From Candidatus Aciduliprofundum sp. (GTDB lineage Archaea; Thermoplasmatota; Thermoplasmata; Thermoplasmatales; Aciduliprofundaceae): a DNA stretch of 8,034 nt. Positions 1-5,417 of this stretch are shown piece by piece; position 1 is the first letter of the stretch; every line of letters starts with the position of its first letter. The position numbers were made by a program, and so were the translations under genes. The notes beneath the pieces were generated by a model. That model saw only the letters and a list, made by a program, of their open reading frames with translations. It had not been told where the DNA came from and did no database searches. The stretch is from contig WAKY01000147.1 of the NCBI GenBank assembly GCA_015523135.1, positions 1 to 8,034 on the forward strand, in the 5' to 3' direction.

Positions 1-105
1 GCTTTTGGTGGATATGAGAGGGTAATGAAAGCATATAAAATTGCAATTGAGAAAAAATACAGATTTTACAGCTTTGGTGATGCAATGCTTATTTTCAAAA
101 TGTAG
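1..105 (+). CDS. queA: QueA-like S-adenosylmethionine:tRNA ribosyltransferase-isomerase, C-terminal end (partial)
   Basis: An open frame enters from the left edge and stops at TAG 103-105, giving the last 34 residues of a protein. The stretch reads AFGGYERVMKAY, then KKYRFYSFGDAMLIF. This closely matches the C-terminal signature of QueA (Ala-Phe-x-Gly then Tyr-Arg-Phe-x-Ser-x-Gly-Asp-Ala-Met-Leu-Ile). QueA transfers the ribosyl part of AdoMet to preQ1 in tRNA anticodon position 34, making epoxyqueuosine. The gene lies 49 bp upstream of mat on the same strand, so the supplier of its co-substrate is adjacent. Queuosine synthesis is normally bacterial, whereas archaea make archaeosine, so finding this in an archaeal window is unusual. 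The catalytic body lies outside the window, and the archaeal protein could have a different tRNA substrate. The family call is firm; the function is less so. Confidence 0.8.
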   Translation, partial: AFGGYERVMKAYKIAIEKKYRFYSFGDAMLIFKM

Positions 106-122
106 CTCTATTAACTACAAAA

Positions 123-130
123 AATTTTTA
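123..130 (+). promoter_or_regulatory. Candidate TATA box for mat
   Basis: An A/T-only block (AATTTTTA) is centred about 28 nt before the mat ATG at 155, the distance expected if transcription begins at or next to the start codon. No Shine-Dalgarno sequence precedes that ATG, which fits a leaderless mRNA. The whole gap is AT-rich, so the exact box is uncertain, and read-through from the queA-like gene is also possible. Confidence 0.35.
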
Positions 131-154
131 GTATTATTAAAGATACTCAGATTT

Positions 155-1351
155 ATGACAAGGAACATAGTAGTTGAGGATATCACTGCCATACCAGTTG
201 AAGAGATGGATGTTGAAATTGTTGAAAGGAAAGGAATAGGACATCCAGACAGTGTGGCTGATGGGATTGCAGAAAGCATAAGTAGGGCTTTATCCAAGTA
301 CTACCTAGAGCATTATGGAAGAATTTTGCATCACAATACAGATCAAATGGAGATTGTGGGTGGGCAGGCCAAACCAGAATTTGGAGGTGGTCAAGTTTTA
401 GAGCCTGTTTATATTCTCCTCTCTGGTAGAGCTACCACAACCATTAATGGAGAGAGAATTCCATACAGGACAATAGCAAAGAGAGCAGCTGCTGATTTTC
501 TAAAGAAGCACTACAGAAATTTGAATATTGAGGAGGATGTGATAATTGACTGTATGATTGGCCAAGGTTCTGTTGATTTGAGAGGTCTCTATGACACACA
601 GAAGTATTTAGCAAATGATACATCCTTTGGTGTTGGTTATGCGCCTATGAGCGATTTGGAAAAGGTTGTGTACGAAACAGAGAGATACATAAATGGACCC
701 CTTAAGGAGAAATTGCCAGAGATTGGAGAGGATATAAAGGTAATGGGCTTTAGAAATAAAAACAAGATAAATATCACTGTGGCCGCGGCATTTGTTGGTA
801 AGCATACACCAGATAAGGACCATTATTTGAATGTGAAAGATGAGCTAAAAGATTTACTCATTGACCATGCTGCAAAATTCACAGATAAGGAGGTTAATTT
901 CTTTATAAACACTGGAGACCTTGTAGATGAAGGAGTGTTCTATCTCACAGTTACAGGATTGAGTATGGAGAATGGCGATGATGGAAGTGTGGGAAGAGGA
1001 AACAGGGTAAATGGATTAATCACACCATATAGGCCTATGAGCATGGAAGCATCCGCAGGCAAGAATCCAGTTACGCATGTGGGCAAATTATACAATATAC
1101 TTGCTTTCAAGATTGCAGAGGATGTGGCAAAGGCGGCAGAGGGAGATGTGAAAGAGGTACATGTGCGCATAGTATCTCAGATAGGAAAACCAGTGGATGA
1201 ACCTCAGGTTGCAAATATACAAGTGATACCGGCTGAAGGAGTTAATATTGCAAGGTACAATGAAGAGTTCAGAAATATTGCAGATGAATGGCTAGCGAAT
1301 ATACACAAGATAACAGACATGCTAGTAAATGGAAAGATAAATGTCTTCTAA
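155..1351 (+). CDS. mat: Archaeal S-adenosylmethionine synthetase (methionine adenosyltransferase)
   Basis: This 398-residue protein makes AdoMet from methionine and ATP, releasing phosphate and pyrophosphate, in the cytosol. It belongs to the archaeal MAT family, which is very divergent from bacterial MetK; about 400 residues is normal. Visible motifs are GIGHPDS (27-33), GGQAKPEFGGGQ (69-80), IGQGS (135-139), FINTGD (250-255), and a nucleotide/phosphate-binding stretch GDDGSVGRGNRVNG (274-287) followed by a Ser-Met-Glu-Ala segment near 296-299. The start at 155 is chosen because the family begins close to MTRNIVVEDI. A longer in-frame version from 41 would overlap the queA-like gene and add 38 residues unrelated to the family. 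It is convergent with the acetyltransferase gene, with 5 bp between the stop codons. AdoMet is used directly by the neighbouring QueA-like and radical SAM proteins. Confidence 0.96.
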   Translation: MTRNIVVEDITAIPVEEMDVEIVERKGIGHPDSVADGIAESISRALSKYYLEHYGRILHHNTDQMEIVGGQAKPEFGGGQVLEPVYILLSGRATTTINGERIPYRTIAKRAAADFLKKHYRNLNIEEDVIIDCMIGQGSVDLRGLYDTQKYLANDTSFGVGYAPMSDLEKVVYETERYINGPLKEKLPEIGEDIKVMGFRNKNKINITVAAAFVGKHTPDKDHYLNVKDELKDLLIDHAAKFTDKEVNFFINTGDLVDEGVFYLTVTGLSMENGDDGSVGRGNRVNGLITPYRPMSMEASAGKNPVTHVGKLYNILAFKIAEDVAKAAEGDVKEVHVRIVSQIGKPVDEPQVANIQVIPAEGVNIARYNEEFRNIADEWLANIHKITDMLVNGKINVF

Positions 1352-1358
1352 TTTTTTT
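1352..1358 (+). terminator. T-tract terminator candidate after mat
   Basis: Seven consecutive T residues begin immediately after the mat stop codon and run into the last codon of the convergent acetyltransferase gene. Archaeal RNA polymerase can terminate on oligo-T without a hairpin. No stable stem precedes it. This is inferred from composition only. Confidence 0.35.
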
Positions 1359-1788
1359 ATATTTCTCTCCACATTATATATGCGGCATTACCATTTGTGT
1401 AATAATTTGGAATATATGAGATTATATTAAATCCGAATTTTTTGTAAAATTCTATAGCTTTAAAATTTGTAGTTCTTACTTCTAATCTTACAGATAATAT
1501 GCCCTCTGATTTACATATACTCATAAATCTTCTCATTAAGGCACTTCCAATGCCTTTTCCCCTATACTTGTCTTTAACAGCAAGGAGAAGAATTCTTGCT
1601 TCTCTATTGTATTTACTTCCAGCGATAAATCCAATGATTTCCTTGGTAACTGCAACTAAGAATCCCCTTGGCCAGATGCGATGGATGTCCAAGAAAAGTT
1701 CGGGAGTGTAATTCTCCGTAAGAGATTCATTTGCTATGTTGAGCACCTCGTAAAGGTCCTCCTCGCTAAATTCTCTAATGAAGTACAT
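1357..1788 (-). CDS. GNAT-family N-acetyltransferase, RimI/Ard1-like
   Basis: This 143-residue protein is a single GNAT domain that would move an acetyl group from acetyl-CoA to an amine. Seen in the sequence: the acetyl-CoA pyrophosphate-binding loop YRGKGIGSALM (75-85); a beta strand plus helix with LEVR, then N108 and AIEFYKKFGF (111-120); and a terminal YYTNGNAAYIMW (129-140). That last segment matches the YY-x-(N/D)G-x-(D/A)AY-x-M ending typical of RimI/Ard1 protein N-terminal acetyltransferases. A role in acetylating ribosomal-protein or other protein N-termini is therefore likely but not proven; small-molecule acetylation is possible. The ATG follows the hutI stop after one base (TAAaATG), and GGAG and AGG elements lie just upstream inside hutI, so it is almost certainly co-transcribed and translationally coupled with hutI. 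Confidence 0.88.
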   Translation of the reverse strand: MYFIREFSEEDLYEVLNIANESLTENYTPELFLDIHRIWPRGFLVAVTKEIIGFIAGSKYNREARILLLAVKDKYRGKGIGSALMRRFMSICKSEGILSVRLEVRTTNFKAIEFYKKFGFNIISYIPNYYTNGNAAYIMWREI

Positions 1789-1789
1789 T

Positions 1790-2992
1790 TTACCTACTCC
1801 ACACTAATTTTCCCCCTTTAATCACTTTCTCCACAAGATTTACACCAAAATGGTAGCCAATTTGTTGGTAATTCTTTGCATCTAAGATTATTATGTCTGC
1901 CTGCTTTCCTCTTTCCAAGGAGCCTATTTTATCCTGCATGCCTATGGCAGCAGCAGCGTTTATGGTGCTAGCGGCAATAGCTTCCTCAGGTAGCATTCGC
2001 ATCTGGGTTATTGCGAGGGAAATAACCATCTGCATGCTCTCCGTGTACGCATTTGGGTTTAAATCTGTAGCTAAAGCCACAGGAATACCCCTTTCAATGA
2101 ATTTCCTAGCTCTAGCATACTCTTTGCTCAATAGCATATAGGGAGTGGCAGGAAGAAAAACTGCAATTATACCACTTTTAGCCATAAGCTCTATGTTCTC
2201 ATCACTGGTTTTAACAAGATGGTCTGCCGAAATTGCTCCTACCTCAACGGCAACTTTTGAACATCCAATGTCTTCAATTTCATCTGCATGTATTTTCGGC
2301 ACAAGCCCGTATTTCTTTCCCTCCTCCAAATATTCTCTTGATTCTTCACAATCAAATACCCCCTTTTCGCAGAATATGTCTATGAATTTTGCAAGAGGTG
2401 CAATTTTTGGAATTATTTTTTTCATATACTCAATGTACTCTCCACTTTCCTTGAATTCTGGTGGCAGAGCATGAGCCCCTAAGAATGTTGGCGCAAGCTC
2501 AACTGGATGGTTTATCTCATTTATAACTTCCAAAATTTTCCTTTCATCTTCATAATTCAATCCATATCCGCTCTTTGCCTCCGCAGTAGTTGTTCCATTT
2601 CTTAGCATATAATCCAATCTTCTTTTCGTCTCTTTCATTAATTCTTCCTTTGTGGCATTTCTTGTGGCTCTAACTGTCCTTAAGATTCCCCCACCCATTT
2701 TTAAGATTTCAAGGTATGTCTTGCCTTGCAACTTCATATAGAGCTCGTTTTCCCTCGTGCCTGAGAATACAAGATGGGTGTGAGGATCAACGAATCCAGG
2801 CATAACAACCTTGCCAGATGCGTCTATTTCCTCCTCTGCACTTCCTTTTAATTCTCTCATGCTCCCAACTTCAACAATTTTTCCATTATCAATAAGGACA
2901 GCGCCATTTTCTATTATGCCTAAGTCATAATTTTCCTTTCTTATTCCTCCAGCCAAGGTTAAGAGCTGTGATGCATTCTTTATGAGAAGCAT
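1790..2992 (-). CDS. hutI: Imidazolonepropionase
   Basis: This 400-residue amidohydrolase-superfamily enzyme opens the ring of 4-imidazolone-5-propionate to give N-formimino-L-glutamate, the third step of histidine degradation. Metal ligands expected for HutI are present: H71 and H73 in DPHTH (69-73), H235 in HADEI (235-239) and D310 in ALATDLNPN (306-314). Other family marks are KSGYGL (140-145), LGAHALP (171-177) and ADHL (256-259), with the C-terminal strand ending in GKQADIIILD (362-371). Length is typical. The start at 2992 (MLLIKN) is preferred. An in-frame ATG at 3055 would add a hydrophobic 21-residue stretch, overlap the divergent hydrolase gene and cover the promoter. No hutH, hutU or hutG lies in the window. 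The acetyltransferase gene follows after 1 nt. Confidence 0.95.
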   Translation of the reverse strand: MLLIKNASQLLTLAGGIRKENYDLGIIENGAVLIDNGKIVEVGSMRELKGSAEEEIDASGKVVMPGFVDPHTHLVFSGTRENELYMKLQGKTYLEILKMGGGILRTVRATRNATKEELMKETKRRLDYMLRNGTTTAEAKSGYGLNYEDERKILEVINEINHPVELAPTFLGAHALPPEFKESGEYIEYMKKIIPKIAPLAKFIDIFCEKGVFDCEESREYLEEGKKYGLVPKIHADEIEDIGCSKVAVEVGAISADHLVKTSDENIELMAKSGIIAVFLPATPYMLLSKEYARARKFIERGIPVALATDLNPNAYTESMQMVISLAITQMRMLPEEAIAASTINAAAAIGMQDKIGSLERGKQADIIILDAKNYQQIGYHFGVNLVEKVIKGGKLVWSR

Positions 2993-3010
2993 AGTAGATG
3001 AATTTCTCCA

Positions 3011-3020
3011 AAATATAAAA
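3011..3020. promoter_or_regulatory. Bidirectional TATA element between hutI and the isochorismatase-like gene
   Basis: AAATATAAAA sits in the 52-bp gap between two divergent genes. Its centre is about 29 nt from the plus-strand ATG at 3045 and about 24 nt from the hutI ATG at 2992. Read on the minus strand it is TTTTATATTT. It is the only strong TATA-like block spaced correctly for both genes, which suggests one pre-initiation site used in two directions with leaderless mRNAs. Purine-rich BRE sequences are not clear on either side. Seen: sequence and spacing. Inferred: promoter use. Confidence 0.5.
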
Positions 3021-3032
3021 ACATAGCCAAGC

Positions 3033-3042
3033 AAATTTATTA
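3033..3042 (+). promoter_or_regulatory. Alternative TATA box for the isochorismatase-like gene
   Basis: AAATTTATTA is centred about 28 nt before the second in-frame ATG at 3066. If this box is the real one, translation would start at 3066 and the protein would lack its first seven residues. It competes with the 3011-3020 element, and sequence alone does not decide between them. Confidence 0.25.
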
Positions 3043-3044
3043 TT

Positions 3045-3695
3045 ATGGCAAGCAATTTAAGCTATATGTACAAGGAAGATTATCTCACAGATGAATTCAT
3101 TGTATCTATGCATGAGAAATATTTCAAGGGGTGGAATAGATTGTTAAACAGGGGAAGAAATGTCATACTAGGAATAGATCTGCAAAATTATTTTCTAAAG
3201 GAGGAAGAGAAAGCTTACTTGCCAAGCGCACCCATTCTTATTGAGAAATTGAGAGATTTTTATGAATTTGCAAAGAAAATCGGAGTGGATATAATATTCA
3301 CTAGGCATTGCCATGAAGGAAATATACTAAAAAGATGGTGGGGTAGCTCTATGCCATGCAATTCAACCTCCACTAATTTACATTCAAATTTGGTGGATTT
3401 TGCAGATATTATCCTTGAGAAGGACACCTATGATGCTTTTTATGGAACAAAACTGCAAGATATTCTAAGAGAGAAAAGAGTGAAAAATATAATTGTCACG
3501 GGAGTTATGACCCATCTCTGTTGTGAAACCACCGCAAGGGAAGCTTTTGTGCGAGGATTTAATGTACTCTTTCCCATCGATGGAACTATAACTCAAAATG
3601 TAGAGTTGCACGAGGGAACAATAAGGGCTATATCCCATGGATTTGCACCGGTTCCAACTTTAAAAGAAGTTAAAGCTTGGCTAAAAATGAGATAA
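3045..3695 (+). CDS. Isochorismatase-superfamily cysteine hydrolase
   Basis: This 216-residue protein has the isochorismatase/nicotinamidase fold and the expected catalytic triad: D45 in ILGIDLQNYF, K126 in EKDTYDAF, and C159 in THLCCETTAR, where a second cysteine, C160, takes the place of the usual valine. A cis-peptide-type GVMTH (153-157) precedes the cysteine. The Asp-x-His-x-x-His metal site of nicotinamidases is not obvious. Instead TRHCHEG (86-92) and RWWGSSMP (97-104) resemble an uncharacterised archaeal/bacterial subgroup. Such enzymes hydrolyse C-N or vinyl-ether bonds; the substrate here is unknown. It is divergent from hutI across a shared promoter region, hinting at co-expression with histidine breakdown. 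The ATG at 3045 is used because a TATA element lies about 29 nt upstream; 3066 is an alternative start. The gene is convergent with the thermosome gene, 12 bp apart. Confidence 0.9.
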   Translation: MASNLSYMYKEDYLTDEFIVSMHEKYFKGWNRLLNRGRNVILGIDLQNYFLKEEEKAYLPSAPILIEKLRDFYEFAKKIGVDIIFTRHCHEGNILKRWWGSSMPCNSTSTNLHSNLVDFADIILEKDTYDAFYGTKLQDILREKRVKNIIVTGVMTHLCCETTAREAFVRGFNVLFPIDGTITQNVELHEGTIRAISHGFAPVPTLKEVKAWLKMR

Positions 3696-3698
3696 AAA
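3694..3698 (-). terminator. Short T-tract after the thermosome gene
   Basis: On the minus strand, five T residues (within CCCTTTTTATC) lie about 10 nt after the thermosome stop codon and overlap the stop codon of the convergent hydrolase gene. No hairpin is evident. This is a weak candidate for oligo-T termination. Confidence 0.28.
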
Positions 3699-3707
3699 GG
3701 GAAGAAT

Positions 3708-5366
3708 TTACATCATACCGGGCATTCCACCGCCCATGCCACCCATTCCTCCAGGCATACCGCCAGGTCCACCCTGGCCGCCCTTAGGACCCTCGCTCTT
3801 CTTGGCAGCTATGACATCGTCAATGCGCAGTATCATTGTAGCCACTTCTGTTGCACTTTCAATTGCCTGCTTCTTAACACGCATGGGCTCAATAACCTTC
3901 TTCTCAACCATGTCTACTATCTTTCCATCAAAGACATCAATGCCTGCATGCTTCTTTCCTGCCTGATGCTCTGCTTTAAGTTTCATCAATATATCAATAG
4001 CATCAAGACCAGCGTTCTCTGCAAGAGTGCGAGGTATGATCTCAAGAGCATCAGCGAATTTTTCAATTGCAAGCTGCTCCCTTCCGCCAACACTTGGTGC
4101 ATATTCTCTGAGCTTTAAAGCAAGCTCTATATCTGTTGCTCCGCCACCTGCAACTGCATACCCATCTTCAAGGGCAACGCCCACGACCTTTAGGGCATCA
4201 TGCAAGGCACGCTCTGCCTCATCTACCACATGCTCTGTTCCTCCACGTATTAGTATGCTTACAGCCTTTGGATTCTTACAGCCACGCACAAAGGTCATAT
4301 TATCCTCGCCAATTTTGCGCTCTTCAACAACCTCTGCATAGCCAAGGTCCTCAGGAGTCAAATCATCCAAGTTGGTTATTATCTTAGCTCCAGTTGCCTT
4401 TGCAAGTTTTGTCATATCACTCTTCTTTACACGGCGAACTGCATAAATGCCGTATTTGGCCATATAGTGCTGAGCAATATCATCAATTGCCTTCTGGCAG
4501 AACACCACATTTGCTCCCACTTCCTTTATCTTTTCAACCATCTTCTTTATCTCATTCTGCTCTTCATCCAAGAATGCTTGAATCTGTGTGGGGTCTGTGA
4601 TTTCGATCTTTGCGCTTATCTCGGTCTTCTTAACTTCGAAGCCTGTATTTATAAGGGCTATCTTTGCATCCTTTACGAGCTTGGGCATGCGAGGATGAAC
4701 TTTCTCCTTATCAAGTATAATTCCGTCAATTAGTTCTGTATCCTTTATTCCTCCTCCCTGCTTCTTCTCAACCTTAACATTATCTACATTAACTACTGTC
4801 TTGCCATCCTTCTCCTCTGCAATTGCCTTTATGGCTTTAACTGCTATCTCAGCAAGGTATTCTTTTGCCTCTGCAACATTCTTGCCAGTCATTGCAGTCA
4901 TCGCAATATCCTTTAGAAGCTCATCGCTATCCACCTTAATTCCAAGCTCTGGGAGAAGCTCAAGAGCCTTCTCAGCCGCGAGTCTATAGCCGTTGGTTAT
5001 TATGGTGGGGTGCACATTCTGGTCAAGAAGCTCCTCTGCCTTATGGAGCAATTCACCAGCGAGAACAACTGCACTTGTTGTTCCATCACCTACCTCAGTA
5101 TCCTGAACCTTAGCAACTTCAACCATCATCTTACCCACTGGATGAGTAACATCAATCTCCTTTAGGATAGTAGCACCATCATTGGTTATAACAATATCAC
5201 CAAGGCTATCTACAAGCATCTTGTCCATTCCTTTTGGTCCAAGTGTTGTGCGTACTGCATCTGCAATCGCTTTTGCTACTTCAATATTTTTCTTCTGAGC
5301 ATCTCTGCCAGTCTCTCTCTCAGTGCCCTCCTTGAGCACAAGTATAGGTACTTGACCTCCCATCAT
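3708..5366 (-). CDS. thsA: Thermosome subunit (group II chaperonin)
   Basis: This 552-residue subunit forms the two-ring, ATP-driven archaeal chaperonin that folds cytosolic proteins inside a chamber closed by a built-in lid. Seen: the N-terminal segment VPILVLKEGTERETGRDAQ (6-24), TTLGPKGMDKM (40-50), TNDGATIL (61-68), the nucleotide-binding GDGTTS (93-98), ERALHDAL (385-392) with the probable catalytic D390, AVAGGGATDIEL (404-415), and DDVIAAKK (516-523). The protein ends in a Gly/Met-rich tail. Length is typical. The start is the ATG at 5366: a GTG nine bases upstream is in frame but lies inside the Shine-Dalgarno sequence TGAGGTGAT, which sits 6 nt before this ATG. A perfect TATA box lies further upstream, so the gene has its own strong promoter. 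Only one subunit gene is in the window, and paralogues elsewhere cannot be judged. The letter of the symbol is arbitrary. Confidence 0.98.
   Translation of the reverse strand: MMGGQVPILVLKEGTERETGRDAQKKNIEVAKAIADAVRTTLGPKGMDKMLVDSLGDIVITNDGATILKEIDVTHPVGKMMVEVAKVQDTEVGDGTTSAVVLAGELLHKAEELLDQNVHPTIITNGYRLAAEKALELLPELGIKVDSDELLKDIAMTAMTGKNVAEAKEYLAEIAVKAIKAIAEEKDGKTVVNVDNVKVEKKQGGGIKDTELIDGIILDKEKVHPRMPKLVKDAKIALINTGFEVKKTEISAKIEITDPTQIQAFLDEEQNEIKKMVEKIKEVGANVVFCQKAIDDIAQHYMAKYGIYAVRRVKKSDMTKLAKATGAKIITNLDDLTPEDLGYAEVVEERKIGEDNMTFVRGCKNPKAVSILIRGGTEHVVDEAERALHDALKVVGVALEDGYAVAGGGATDIELALKLREYAPSVGGREQLAIEKFADALEIIPRTLAENAGLDAIDILMKLKAEHQAGKKHAGIDVFDGKIVDMVEKKVIEPMRVKKQAIESATEVATMILRIDDVIAAKKSEGPKGGQGGPGGMPGGMGGMGGGMPGMM
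3711..3782 (-). repeat. Gly/Met-rich C-terminal tail of the thermosome
   Basis: Residues 529-552 are built from imperfect GGM/GGMP units with one Gln and several Pro, ending in GMPGMM. Similar flexible GGM tails occur in many thermosomes and in GroEL and project into the folding chamber. The repeat is at the protein level; the codons are GGT, GGC, GGA and ATG, without exact DNA repeats. Confidence 0.8.
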
Positions 5367-5370
5367 CTTT

Positions 5371-5379
5371 ATCACCTCA
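5371..5379 (-). promoter_or_regulatory. Strong Shine-Dalgarno sequence of the thermosome gene
   Basis: TGAGGTGAT on the minus strand is an excellent match to the 16S 3' end, with the GAGGTG core 6 nt before the ATG at 5366. It settles the start: the overlapping in-frame GTG is part of this site, not an initiator. Most other genes here lack such a site. Confidence 0.8.
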
Positions 5380-5400
5380 AAATCGGTAAGATAGTTCTTC

Positions 5401-5408
5401 TATATAAA
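5401..5408 (-). promoter_or_regulatory. TATA box of the thermosome gene
   Basis: The minus strand reads TTTATATA, a perfect match to the archaeal TATA consensus, centred about 38 nt before the start codon. Transcription about 26 nt downstream would begin near 5378, giving a leader of about 12 nt that just contains the Shine-Dalgarno sequence. It lies in the 51-bp gap behind the radical SAM gene, so the thermosome gene can be expressed on its own. I see no clear heat-shock operator repeat. Confidence 0.65.
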
Positions 5409-5417
5409 ATTAACGAT

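Noticed and set aside
102..118. GTAG...CTAC inverted repeat after the queA-like stop codon
   Set aside because: The stem is only 4 bp in an AT-rich gap, too weak to call a hairpin, terminator or riboswitch.
41..154. N-terminal extension of mat starting at 41
   Set aside because: It overlaps the queA-like coding end in another frame, has no similarity to MAT N-termini and would bury the likely promoter; the family start fits 155.
106..154. Possible AdoMet riboswitch before mat
   Set aside because: The gap is only 49 bp, with no conserved SAM-riboswitch elements, and the gene is probably leaderless.
2993..3055. N-terminal extension of hutI with a hydrophobic, signal-like stretch
   Set aside because: It crosses the shared promoter and overlaps the divergent hydrolase gene; HutI is cytosolic and the family begins at MLLIKN.
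4136..4387. His/Leu-rich open frame on the plus strand inside the thermosome gene
   Set aside because: It is antisense to a highly conserved coding region, has low-complexity composition from codon complementarity, and no promoter or ribosome site.
5367..5375. GTG start of the thermosome, nine bases upstream
   Set aside because: This GTG is part of the Shine-Dalgarno sequence TGAGGTGAT; the ATG at 5366 is correctly spaced from it.
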